The notes beneath the pieces were generated by a model. That model made no database searches, was not told the origin of the DNA, and saw only the letters and a program-made list of their open reading frames with translations. Shown piece after piece: positions 1 to 5,567 of a stretch of 32,196 bases of DNA. The position numbers and the translations under genes are program-made. This DNA comes from Candidatus Yanofskybacteria bacterium RIFCSPHIGHO2_01_FULL_44_24. GTDB taxonomy: Bacteria; Patescibacteriota; Minisyncoccia; 2-02-FULL-40-12; GWA2-44-9. Within the stretch, counting starts at the first letter, position 1. Each line of letters opens with the position of its first letter. The stretch is from NCBI GenBank assembly GCA_001794215.1, contig MGJK01000009.1, positions 1-32,196 of the forward strand. The letters are read 5' to 3'.

Positions 1-18
1 TTTTTTCTTTCGGGGTTG

Positions 19-34
19 CTGGCGTACTCGCCAG
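19..34. repeat. short perfect hairpin at window edge
   Basis: A 6-bp perfect stem (CTGGCG/CGCCAG) with loop TACT lies near the left edge. No gene can be assigned to bases 1-100; they may belong to a structure or gene starting outside the window. Confidence 0.4.
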
Positions 35-100
35 TGCGTGGGGCTTGCTCCGAATCATTTGTTTTGAAAATAGGTTCGAGCTTGGTACAATAAATACACC

Positions 101-138
101 AATGAACAACCACGGCCTTACGGCCGTGGTTGTTCATT
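101..138 (+). terminator. strong 17-bp hairpin, probable terminator
   Basis: Perfect 17-bp inverted repeat (101-117 with 122-138) and a 4-nt loop TTAC. On the plus strand it runs into CATTTTAAT, a weak U-tract, so it best fits a terminator for a plus-strand gene left of the window; it could also stop the minus-strand gene at 211-549. Bases 139-210 show nothing recognisable. A short plus-strand frame at 45-233 spans the hairpin and is probably not a gene. Confidence 0.55.
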
Positions 139-210
139 TTAATACTGTGGGAGGGGAAAAACCACTTTTCTCTCGTGGAGGAGACGATTCTTTTCTAACT
201 CGGAGTCCCC

Positions 211-549
211 TTAAGGTTTCTTATCTTCTATAACCTGGAATTCAGGTTCAATACCCCTTCGGTTGAATATGTCGTAGAAAAGCCTGACGTCATTACCGTA
301 TTCGGTATAGAATAATCTTTCAGTTTTTTCATTGGTCTCGCGGTTCACTTTATGTATTTTAAGCCAGAGAAATCGCCCTTTCGGTGTTTTACCTATTTCA
401 GGAACTGCCTCCCCATTCAAGATCAGTTGGGTGATCCAGTTCACACTTTCTTGGGATTCAAAAACCCACGTTTCGGCTTTCTCCGGTTTTGTATAGGAGG
501 AACTCTCCAATCTCTGCTTAGTTCCAGGATTTAATTCATGTTTTTTCAT
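211..549 (-). CDS. hypothetical protein, 112 aa
   Basis: I do not recognise this family. The ATG lies only a few bases downstream of the CCA end of tRNA-Val(GAC), so the two are probably cotranscribed, with no separate promoter visible. The product is hydrophilic and mixed in charge, with no signal peptide or membrane segment. It has a Lys/Glu-rich start, a Trp/Phe-containing middle and a Tyr/Phe-rich stretch (RLFYTEYGNDVRLFYDIF), which reads like a small folded alpha/beta domain. The composition looks protein-like rather than random, so it is probably real. A small accessory gene placed directly behind a tRNA would suit horizontally acquired cargo, but that is inference. Confidence 0.5.
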   Translation of the reverse strand: MKKHELNPGTKQRLESSSYTKPEKAETWVFESQESVNWITQLILNGEAVPEIGKTPKGRFLWLKIHKVNRETNEKTERLFYTEYGNDVRLFYDIFNRRGIEPEFQVIEDKKP

Positions 550-554
550 AATTC

Positions 555-630
555 TGGTGGGCGCATGAGGACTCGAACCTCAGACCCTCTTCACGTCAAG
601 AAGATGCTCTACCAACTGAGCTATGCGCCC
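555..630 (-). tRNA. tRNA-Val(GAC)
   Basis: Full cloverleaf on the minus strand: acceptor GGGCGCA/TGCGCCC, D-stem GCTC/GAGC, anticodon stem TCTTC/GAAGA around loop TTGACGT (anticodon GAC, reading GUC and GUU), T-arm TGAGG-TTCGAGT-CCTCA, discriminator A. The CCA end is encoded (555-557). Confidence 0.95.
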
Positions 631-683
631 CTCCTTCGCTAAAGCTTCGGAGGGCGCAGCCTTTATGTGCTGAGCGCTTCGAA

Positions 684-702
684 GCTCTATTTATAATAGA
701 GC
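684..702. repeat. AT-rich hairpin between two tRNAs
   Basis: Perfect 8-bp inverted repeat (GCTCTATT/AATAGAGC) with loop TAT in the spacer between tRNA-Leu and tRNA-Val. Its minus strand contains TATTAT and TATAAA, so it may overlap a -10 element for tRNA-Val(GAC), or it may be a processing hairpin. Role uncertain. Confidence 0.35.
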
Positions 703-709
703 GTAGTAG

Positions 710-793
710 TGCGCGGGAGAGGATTTGAACCTCCATGGGGTTGCCCCCGCTACCACCTCAAGGTAGTGCGTCTGCCAGTTTCGCCACCCGCGC
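710..793 (-). tRNA. tRNA-Leu(GAG)
   Basis: Class II tRNA with a long variable arm on the minus strand. Acceptor GCGCGGG/CCCGCGC; anticodon stem CTACC/GGTAG around loop TTGAGGT, giving anticodon GAG (codons CUC/CUU); T-arm GGAGG-TTCAAAT-CCTCT. Discriminator A at 710. The following bases are CTA, so CCA is not encoded, unlike the neighbouring tRNA-Val(GAC). It lies about 40 nt downstream of rplS. Confidence 0.95.
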
Positions 794-832
794 AATTCAG
801 GTGTCAGGATTTTTTGCGGGTTGAATAAAAAT

Positions 833-1201
833 TTATTCAGCCTGAGATACTACACTTTCCTGTCCTATTTTTCTTCTGATTTCTTTAGCCGATTTATCTC
901 GCAAGTAATAGAGCTTAGATCTGCGACCGGTAGTTTTTTTCAAAACAGCCACCCTTTCTATCGAAGGCAGATGAATGGGAAATATCTTCTCTACGCCAAT
1001 TCCTCCGGAAACCTTTCGGACAGTAATGGTGCCCCCGGCCTCATTGCCGTGCTTGCGGGCTATTACGGTTCCTTCAAAAGCTTGTGTGCGCGTCTTATCC
1101 CCATCCTTTATTTTTTGGTGGATTTTAACCGTCCAGCCCGGGCGGAGGTCTTTTAGCTTGCTTTCGGAGGCTGATTTTGATGGAAATAATAGATTATTCA
1201 T
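833..1201 (-). CDS. rplS: 50S ribosomal protein L19
   Basis: L19 of the large ribosomal subunit, at the interface with 30S. The 122-aa product has the family hallmarks in order: LRPGWTVKIHQKIKDG near residue 19, FEGTVIARKHG in the middle, the ITVRKVSGGIGVEKIFPIHL core, and the basic RRSKLYYLRD motif near the C terminus. Length is close to the usual 115-125 aa. The N terminus is slightly extended and the tail is short. A good promoter overlaps the 3' end of the upstream pseudouridine synthase gene and would put the transcription start only a few bases before this ATG, with no Shine-Dalgarno site. The two tRNAs downstream may be cotranscribed. Confidence 0.97.
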   Translation of the reverse strand: MNNLLFPSKSASESKLKDLRPGWTVKIHQKIKDGDKTRTQAFEGTVIARKHGNEAGGTITVRKVSGGIGVEKIFPIHLPSIERVAVLKKTTGRRSKLYYLRDKSAKEIRRKIGQESVVSQAE

Positions 1202-1209
1202 TGTAGGCC

Positions 1210-1923
1210 TTATTGTAACAAATTTATAACTTTTTGCAAATCTTCAGGAAGGTCGGTTTCTATGGAGAGAGCTTGGCCGTTCGGCGCTGTAAAGCTGAGC
1301 TTATAAGCATGCAGGAATAGCCGGTTCAGGCCGGGCGGTTTTTGCCAACCCTTGGGAGTGTAGACTATATCTCCGGCGACGGGGCAATTGATCGATTTCA
1401 GATGTACTCTTATCTGATGCGTCCGGCCGGTTTTTGGCGATACGCTTAGTAGGGTGAATTTGTCGAATGTCTTTAAGGATTCGTATTCCGTGATTGATTC
1501 TTTGCCGTCTATCAGTTTTTTTCCGGTCATCTGGGTTGTTCTTTTCATTCCGATGCGACCCAAGGGGGCATTGATAGTGCCCGATTTTTCTTTTGGCCGT
1601 CCAAAAACAAGGGCATAGTACTTTTTACTTAGGGTGTGATCTTGAAACTGTTTCTTCATGTATTCAAACGCACGGTCGCTTTTAGCGATTATTATGAGTC
1701 CCGAGGTGTCTTTATCGAGGCGATGAACGATTCCCCATCTTGGGATGGGCGTGCCGGAAGCAATAAATGGTTCGCCTATATCCTTGAGATTCCGGTAATT
1801 AATCTTCACCCAGTCGGTTAAGCTATACTGAGTATCGGTCGCATTTTTGGCATGAGTAATGAGTCCGTGGGGTTTGTTGATGACTAAAATATCACCGTCC
1901 TCATATATAATTTGTGGAGACAT
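1210..1923 (-). CDS. RluA/RluD-family pseudouridine synthase
   Basis: Converts uridine to pseudouridine in rRNA or tRNA. The catalytic motif HRLDKDTSG is present, with the nucleophilic Asp at about residue 70, followed by IIIAKS, and later RTHQIRVHL and a terminal RLFLHAYKLSF block. All are signatures of the RluA/RluC/RluD family. At 237 aa it consists essentially of the catalytic domain; the N-terminal S4 RNA-binding domain common in RluC/RluD is absent, as the protein begins directly with IIYEDGDILVINKPHG. The target site cannot be deduced. It precedes rplS with an 8-nt gap, so the two may be partly cotranscribed. The ATG chosen is the first plausible one and has no clear Shine-Dalgarno site. 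Confidence 0.9.
   Translation of the reverse strand: MSPQIIYEDGDILVINKPHGLITHAKNATDTQYSLTDWVKINYRNLKDIGEPFIASGTPIPRWGIVHRLDKDTSGLIIIAKSDRAFEYMKKQFQDHTLSKKYYALVFGRPKEKSGTINAPLGRIGMKRTTQMTGKKLIDGKESITEYESLKTFDKFTLLSVSPKTGRTHQIRVHLKSINCPVAGDIVYTPKGWQKPPGLNRLFLHAYKLSFTAPNGQALSIETDLPEDLQKVINLLQ
1212..1239 (-). promoter_or_regulatory. promoter for rplS
   Basis: Minus strand: -35 TTGCAA (1239-1234), 16-nt spacer, -10 TACAAT (1217-1212). The predicted start near 1205 leaves a leader of only a few nucleotides before the rplS ATG at 1201. Read by eye. Confidence 0.55.
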
Positions 1924-1947
1924 ATTTTGTGGGCGGTGGGGGATTCG
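1923..1947. repeat. duplicate of the tRNA-Val(UAC) 3' end
   Basis: This 25-nt stretch matches 2060-2084, the 3' end of tRNA-Val(UAC) plus flank, at 23 of 25 positions and in the same orientation. The rest of the tRNA is not present here. Such a partial tRNA tail looks like an attachment-site or integration scar, or a repeat that captured the tRNA end. It abuts the start codon of the pseudouridine synthase gene (1923). Confidence 0.6.
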
Positions 1948-2045
1948 GTCACAAATAATTTATCGCCGTCGCTCGAAATTTTTGCGACCCCACCTCGCGG
2001 CAGTCATTTGCTAATGTCCGCATCGCTCCGGTTTTCGAATCCACC
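1935..2045. repeat. imperfect inverted-repeat element
   Basis: The ends pair (GGTGG...GATTCG at 1935-1947 with CGAATCCACC at 2036-2045, 3-nt bulge). Inside are further short palindromes, including GTCGC/GCGAC and CATT-TGCT-AATG. It fills the spacer between the pseudouridine synthase gene and tRNA-Val(UAC). Overall size resembles the other intergenic inverted repeats in this window, but I could not align its core with theirs. Confidence 0.45.
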
Positions 2046-2069
2046 ACAAAATAAGCAGTTATTTTGTGG
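2044..2069 (-). terminator. hairpin overlapping tRNA-Val(UAC) 3' end
   Basis: Perfect 11-bp stem (CCACAAAATAA/TTATTTTGTGG), loop GCAG. It starts within the last bases of the tRNA, so it may compete with the mature tRNA fold, act as a terminator-like or processing structure, or mark an insertion. No long U-tract follows on the minus strand. Confidence 0.4.
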
Positions 2070-2140
2070 GCGGTGAAGGATTCGAACCCTCGGCCTTCTC
2101 GGTGTAAACGAGACGCTCTAACCAACTGAGCTAACCGCCC
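2067..2140 (-). tRNA. tRNA-Val(UAC)
   Basis: Cloverleaf on the minus strand: acceptor GGGCGGT/ACCGCCC, D-arm GCTCAGTTGGTTAGAGC, anticodon stem TCTCG/CGAGA around TTTACAC (anticodon UAC, codon GUA and wobble), T-arm GAGGG-TTCGAAT-CCTTC. Discriminator A at 2067 is followed by CAA, so CCA is not encoded. Fragments of this tRNA are duplicated on both sides: the 3' tail at 1923-1947 and the 5' end at 2429-2442. Confidence 0.95.
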
Positions 2141-2442
2141 CTCACTTGGAAAGGATTGATTTCCTTATCCTCTTTCTTAAATGTACCATGGATTCAGAAA
2201 ATCTCTTAAGCATCTCTTCTCTTTCTTTAGCATCTTCCTGGTTGGCATATGCTTCATAATAAACCAAGACGAAAGGCTTTCTTAGTCTGGTTGATGAGAC
2301 TAACCCTTTATTATGTTCTTCAAATCTCTTGCGTAGATCATGTGTATAGCCGACATAAAACTTGTTATCTTTTTGACTTTTCAGTACATAAACAAAGAAC
2401 ATAATAAAGGATCCTTTCCAAGTGAGGGGCTAACCGCCCCTC
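2130..2442. mobile_element. GIY-YIG mini-element inserted at tRNA-Val
   Basis: The nuclease gene is bracketed by a perfect 19-bp inverted repeat (2138-2156 and 2411-2429) and by a 14-bp direct repeat of the tRNA-Val 5' end plus three bases (GCTAACCGCCCCTC at 2130-2143 and 2429-2442). Deleting one direct repeat and the interior, about 299 bp, would restore a continuous spacer between tRNA-Val and tRNA-Ile. The outer repeat also forms a 7-bp hairpin (GAGGGGC/GCCCCTC). This is what a small mobile unit with target-site duplication would look like. No transposase is present, so movement would depend on the nuclease or act in trans (inference). Confidence 0.65.
2142..2402 (-). CDS. small GIY-YIG nuclease (URI family)
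   Basis: A single-domain nuclease of 86 aa. The diagnostic strands are FVYVLKS near residue 3 and FYVGYT near residue 15, corresponding to the GIY and YIG motifs. They are followed by DLRKRFEEHN with the conserved Arg, then VYYEAYANQEDAKEREEMLK, which carries the catalytic Glu of the family. Length and layout match stand-alone URI-type (YhbQ-like) proteins that cleave DNA or remain poorly characterised. The stop codon TGA lies inside one flanking inverted repeat and the ATG sits just inside the other, so the gene fills the element exactly. No promoter of its own is evident; it could be read through from tRNA-Ile. An UvrC fragment is unlikely because no other UvrC domain is present. Confidence 0.88.
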   Translation of the reverse strand: MFFVYVLKSQKDNKFYVGYTHDLRKRFEEHNKGLVSSTRLRKPFVLVYYEAYANQEDAKEREEMLKRFSESMVHLRKRIRKSILSK

Positions 2443-2448
2443 TGATTT

Positions 2449-2523
2449 TGGTGGGCGTGGCAGGGATCGGACCTGCGGCATCCAAATTATAAGTTTGGCG
2501 CTCTACCACTGAGCTACACGCCC
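2449..2523 (-). tRNA. tRNA-Ile(UAU)
   Basis: Cloverleaf on the minus strand: acceptor GGGCGTG/CACGCCC, D-stem GCTC/GAGC, anticodon stem CCAAA/TTTGG around CTTATAA, T-stem GCAGG/CCTGC, discriminator A, CCA encoded (2449-2451). Position 33 is U and the anticodon reads UAU, specific for AUA. Most bacteria instead read AUA with a CAU tRNA modified by TilS, so a gene-encoded UAU is notable. The T-loop is TCCGATC, with C where the usual pseudouridine-55 would be. Confidence 0.92.
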
Positions 2524-2531
2524 GCTCTGTG

Positions 2532-4346
2532 CTACTTCAATAAAGCGTAGAACTCTTTTTGTTCCAAAGTTTCTTTTTCTATCAATACTTCAGCTATTTT
2601 TCGTAGCAGTACGGATTTTTTAATCAGGATATCTTTGGTTCTTTTTAGGGCCTCTGCGATAAATTTGGAAACCTCGGAATCTATGCTTGACGCCGTAGTT
2701 TCAGAATAGGTTTTGTCGCCGGGCATTTCTTTGCCCAAAAATATCAATTCTTCGCCCTGTTTGTAGACTACAGGTCCGATTTTATCTGACATCCCATACT
2801 GAGTGACCATTTTACGGGCCAGCTCGGAAGCCACCTTCAGGTCATTAGAAGCACCGGTCGTCATTTCTTTAAAAATCAGTTTTTCAGCCGCATAGCCGCC
2901 GAGCAGTACGGCAAGCTCTGATTCGAATTCTGATTTGGATCGCAAATGCTTGTCTTCAGTCGGAAGTTTTAGTGTGTAGCCCCCGGCTCTACCGCGTGAA
3001 ACTATCGATACCTTATGAACCGGATCGGTGTTGGGCAGTGATATGGCGGTAATGGCGTGGCCGGCTTCATGGTAGGCGGTTATTTCCTTCTCCTTCTTGC
3101 TGAATACATGGGATCGGCGCTCAGGACCGAGCATAACCTTTTCGATAGCCTGCAAAAGATTTTCGTTTGTAATTTCTTTTTGATCTTTTCTTGCCGCCAA
3201 AATCGCCCCTTCGTTTACCAAGTTTGCCAAATCGGCTCCGGAGAAACCAGGAGTTCTTTCGGCAACTTTTTTTAAATCAACATCTTTAGCTAACGGTTTT
3301 TCAACTGAATGGATTTTAAGTATTTCAAGGCGGTCTTTCATCGACGGTTCATCAAGGATGATTCTTCGGTCAAACCTTCCCGGCCTTAATAAAGCCGGGT
3401 CGAGGATATCTGGCCGGTTTGTAGCGGCCATGACTATCACCGCATCATTGGTGTCAAAACCATCCATCTCCACGAGTATTTGATTCAATGTCTGCTCTCT
3501 TTCATCGTGGCCTCCGCCCAATCCGGCTCCGCGGTGCCTGCCGACCGCATCAATCTCATCTATGAAAACTATTGAAGGCGACGTCTTCTTTGCCGTCTCG
3601 AATGTATCCCGGACTCTGTTTGCTCCGACACCGACAAACATTTCTACGAACTCTGATCCGGAAACGTAATAAAAAGGAACGTTAGCTTCGTTTGCAACAG
3701 CCTTGGCTAATAATGTTTTTCCGGTTCCGGGTGATCCAACAAGCAGTACTCCTCGCGGGATTCTTGCCCCGAGCTTATGGAATTTTTTAGGATCTTGGAG
3801 GAATTCGACTACTTCTGAAACCTCTTCTTTAGCCTCGATTAATCCGGCTACATCTCTGAATTTAACTTTCTTTGAGCCGTTCATCAGGTTGGCTAATTTT
3901 GCGCGGGACTTACCGAACGAAAAAGCCTGGACCGACCCTTTTTGGGCTTGGCGGAACATAAACCAGAAAATCAGTATGATTAAAATAAAAGGAAGGATTG
4001 CCGGCAGTATATTTGACAACAGCACCATTGTACCCGAGGGCTCTTCGATGCTGATTTTGATTTTAGATATTTTCTGCTTATCGGCGCCGAGGTTAAGGAG
4101 GGTTTCAAAAGCTGATACGCCGGGTTCTTTTTTGGCGCTGATTAAACCGCCGTCGTTTAGCTTGATTTCCAATTCTTCTCCTTTGACGGCGATTTCTGAA
4201 ACTTGGTCAGAATTTATTTTCAGAACAACTTCTGACAGGGGAACGACGGAGGTCTCTTCAAACGATCCGTTCAGGGCAACCAAAAAAGCAGCCGCGCTAA
4301 GCAGTATGAAAAATACAATGGCGATATAGCGGAAAAGCAATTTCAT
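2532..4346 (-). CDS. ftsH: ATP-dependent zinc metalloprotease FtsH
   Basis: Membrane-bound AAA+ protease that extracts and degrades membrane and misfolded cytosolic proteins as a hexamer. The 604-aa product has an N-terminal membrane segment (about 5-25), a small extracytoplasmic region, a second membrane segment (about 109-131) and the AAA domain: Walker A GSPGTGKT at 204-211, Walker B IVFIDEID near 260, and the second region of homology [19 protein letters not shown] near 309-327. The peptidase domain has HEAGH at 426-430 and the third zinc ligand Asp at about 502 (TTGASNDL). All catalytic residues are present and length is normal. The start ATG is the last base-paired element of a long structured leader, and no Shine-Dalgarno site is visible. 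tRNA-Ile lies immediately downstream. Confidence 0.98.
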   Translation of the reverse strand: MKLLFRYIAIVFFILLSAAAFLVALNGSFEETSVVPLSEVVLKINSDQVSEIAVKGEELEIKLNDGGLISAKKEPGVSAFETLLNLGADKQKISKIKISIEEPSGTMVLLSNILPAILPFILIILIFWFMFRQAQKGSVQAFSFGKSRAKLANLMNGSKKVKFRDVAGLIEAKEEVSEVVEFLQDPKKFHKLGARIPRGVLLVGSPGTGKTLLAKAVANEANVPFYYVSGSEFVEMFVGVGANRVRDTFETAKKTSPSIVFIDEIDAVGRHRGAGLGGGHDEREQTLNQILVEMDGFDTNDAVIVMAATNRPDILDPALLRPGRFDRRIILDEPSMKDRLEILKIHSVEKPLAKDVDLKKVAERTPGFSGADLANLVNEGAILAARKDQKEITNENLLQAIEKVMLGPERRSHVFSKKEKEITAYHEAGHAITAISLPNTDPVHKVSIVSRGRAGGYTLKLPTEDKHLRSKSEFESELAVLLGGYAAEKLIFKEMTTGASNDLKVASELARKMVTQYGMSDKIGPVVYKQGEELIFLGKEMPGDKTYSETTASSIDSEVSKFIAEALKRTKDILIKKSVLLRKIAEVLIEKETLEQKEFYALLK

Positions 4347-4467
4347 CCCGTTAGAGACAGGATGCGATCTTACCGCATCCGTGCCTAAATTATTCTTTAT
4401 ACTCCCCGTCAGGATACTTCGGCCACCGCCTGTTCAATAGAGGCGTCCGGTATGTCTCTAACGGGAT
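4345..4467 (-). promoter_or_regulatory. structured 5' leader of ftsH sequestering the start codon
   Basis: A perfect 15-bp inverted repeat (4345-4359 with 4453-4467) closes over about 93 nt. The 3' arm ends in CGGGAT, whose last two bases are the A and U of the ftsH start codon. Inside, in mRNA sense, are at least two more hairpins: CGCCT/AGGCG, and GGATGCG/CGCATCC (7 bp, loop GTAAGAT). The predicted transcription start (~4475) is just outside the repeat, so the element fills the 5' UTR. Compare the rpsA leader at 10472-10594. Alternatively it is a MITE-like repeat that landed here. Confidence 0.65.
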
Positions 4468-4481
4468 TCATATTAGTAAAT

Positions 4482-4487
4482 ATTATA
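4482..4487 (-). promoter_or_regulatory. -10 element for ftsH
   Basis: Perfect TATAAT on the minus strand (4487-4482), 15 nt upstream of the leader's closing helix. No convincing -35 is seen; the region upstream is AT-rich and follows the terminator of the Nudix gene. Confidence 0.45.
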
Positions 4488-4512
4488 TGATAAATTGAGC
4501 TAAAAATAAAGG

Positions 4513-4530
4513 GCCGCCCGATCGGGCGGC
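4513..4530 (-). terminator. Rho-independent terminator of the Nudix gene
   Basis: GC-rich palindrome GCCGCCCGATCGGGCGGC, followed on the minus strand by CCTTTATTTTTA. It lies 24 bases beyond the stop codon of the Nudix gene. Confidence 0.75.
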
Positions 4531-4554
4531 GCGGGGATTTAACCCTGTACTAAG

Positions 4555-5280
4555 TTAACTTCGATGGACCATTTCGATCTTCTGATGATCTCCATCGACC
4601 GAAACATCTATCAGCCCGTCTTCGGCCAAATCGTTCAGGGCCGAGATCAGAGGAAGGAAGTGGTCATCGCTCCAATCAACAACTTTTTTGGGCAGTGTTT
4701 CCGCTGGTGCAAATAGGATGTTGTTCAGAGCCGCGATTACTCGCCGAACATGTCCGAAGTAAACTCCGTCGGGATTAATCGAAACCCCTTCTCGGGAAAC
4801 GGCGTAGGGCATGCTGAAGAACTCCCGAAGGCTGACCCAGTTCTTCCAGTTCGGATCAACCTCATCGCTCTCCCTGATAGAGGTTTGAAGATCTGACGGC
4901 TCGGCCAAAAAGATCCTCACCACATTGTTGATGTGCGTACGGTGATCGGTGAATACCTCACCGTAGATCTTCAGCAACTTGTATCCGGCTTCGCCGTCGC
5001 TTTCTCTGTCGGCGGCGTGCTTGAGGCTTTCTTTTGACTCAACTCCGCCACCTGGTAGTCCAATGCCGGGCGGCTTTTTCTCTCTACTTTTTGGCGGCTG
5101 TTTCTTATTCTTCACCGTCAGTAGCATGATCTCGTCAGCCCGCGACTTGTCCGGATTCGACGTGACGCTGTCAAAGTTGATAGATAAAACCGAAACGGTT
5201 TCTGAAGGGGGGATAAGCTCCCCATTTTCGTCAAGGAACGGTTCAGGATCTCTCTGGGTCCAAATGGATTCCGTATCCAT
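4555..5280 (-). CDS. Nudix-like hydrolase with C-terminal extension
   Basis: Nudix enzymes cleave nucleoside diphosphates linked to other groups. The box is recognisable at about residues 78-100: G, five residues, E84, seven residues, R92-E93, then S-D-G96-E97-A-G99-Y. The first Glu of the usual E-E pair is Gly96, so the metal site is incomplete; activity is uncertain, although E93 and E97 remain. The 241-aa length exceeds the single fold. The N-terminal ~25 residues are acidic, and the C-terminal ~90 residues (from about VYFGHVRRVI) form an extra helical or winged-helix-like region that I cannot name. Expression signals are clear: consensus promoter, AGGAGG about 8 nt before the ATG, and a strong terminator. 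It belongs to the accessory block at 4.5-9.4 kb. Confidence 0.78.
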   Translation of the reverse strand: MDTESIWTQRDPEPFLDENGELIPPSETVSVLSINFDSVTSNPDKSRADEIMLLTVKNKKQPPKSREKKPPGIGLPGGGVESKESLKHAADRESDGEAGYKLLKIYGEVFTDHRTHINNVVRIFLAEPSDLQTSIRESDEVDPNWKNWVSLREFFSMPYAVSREGVSINPDGVYFGHVRRVIAALNNILFAPAETLPKKVVDWSDDHFLPLISALNDLAEDGLIDVSVDGDHQKIEMVHRS

Positions 5281-5282
5281 AG

Positions 5283-5291
5283 GGTACCTCC
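5283..5291 (-). promoter_or_regulatory. Shine-Dalgarno site of the Nudix gene
   Basis: AGGAGGTACC just upstream of the ATG on the minus strand fixes the start at 5280. Such a strong site is unusual here; most housekeeping genes in the window lack one. Confidence 0.75.
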
Positions 5292-5301
5292 TGTTGGGGG
5301 T

Positions 5302-5330
5302 ATTATCTCATAGTTTTGTTCCGGTGTCAA
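5302..5330 (-). promoter_or_regulatory. consensus promoter of the Nudix gene
   Basis: Minus strand: -35 TTGACA (5330-5325), 17-nt spacer, -10 GATAAT (5307-5302). The transcript would start near 5295. The inverted-repeat element at 5388-5495 therefore lies upstream of this promoter, not in the leader. Confidence 0.8.
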
Positions 5331-5387
5331 ATAGTCGATAGTCCGCATTTCTGTAAGTTCCTATTATTTTTTTGTGGGGAGGTGCTC

Positions 5388-5495
5388 CCTCTAAACAGTC
5401 ACCTTCAGGGCACGACATAAATTCCTGCTGGAATTTTGTCTCTTACTCAACCCAGTCGGTTTCCGTAAGTCCCTGAAGGTTACTATTTAGAGAGG
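5388..5495. repeat. structured intergenic element, copy A
   Basis: Ends pair over about 23 bp (5388-5410 with 5471-5495). Inside, on the plus strand: GACA-t-AAATTCC-TGCT-GGAATTT-TGTC (5414-5440), then CTTAC...GTAAG enclosing a hairpin with loop CAGTC. The same architecture with compensated base changes occurs at 9051-9201 (same orientation) and 9254-9358 (opposite orientation). It lies between the terminator of the beta-CASP gene and the Nudix promoter. It could be a non-coding RNA or a MITE-like mobile repeat. Confidence 0.72.
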
Positions 5496-5524
5496 CTTAG
5501 GGTCGGTATAAGTTTTCAAATTAA

Positions 5525-5550
5525 AGCCCCTTACCGATTGGTAAGGGGCT
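5525..5550 (-). terminator. terminator of the beta-CASP gene
   Basis: Perfect 11-bp stem AGCCCCTTACC/GGTAAGGGGCT with a 4-nt loop; on the minus strand it continues into TTAATTTGAAAA. It lies 17 nt past the stop codon of the gene at 5568. Confidence 0.75.
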
Positions 5551-5567
5551 GTCCTTGTAAAGGACTA

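Noticed and set aside
45..233. 62-aa plus-strand frame at the left edge
   Set aside because: It reads through a perfect 17-bp hairpin and has no ribosome-binding site or recognisable composition.
3703..4329. 208-aa plus-strand frame opposite ftsH
   Set aside because: It lies entirely antisense to the conserved FtsH coding sequence and shows no family motifs.
4345..4467. Known riboswitch, T-box, SRP RNA or tmRNA
   Set aside because: Signature sequences of these classes that I know (for example T-box or SRP domain IV motifs) are not present in this leader.
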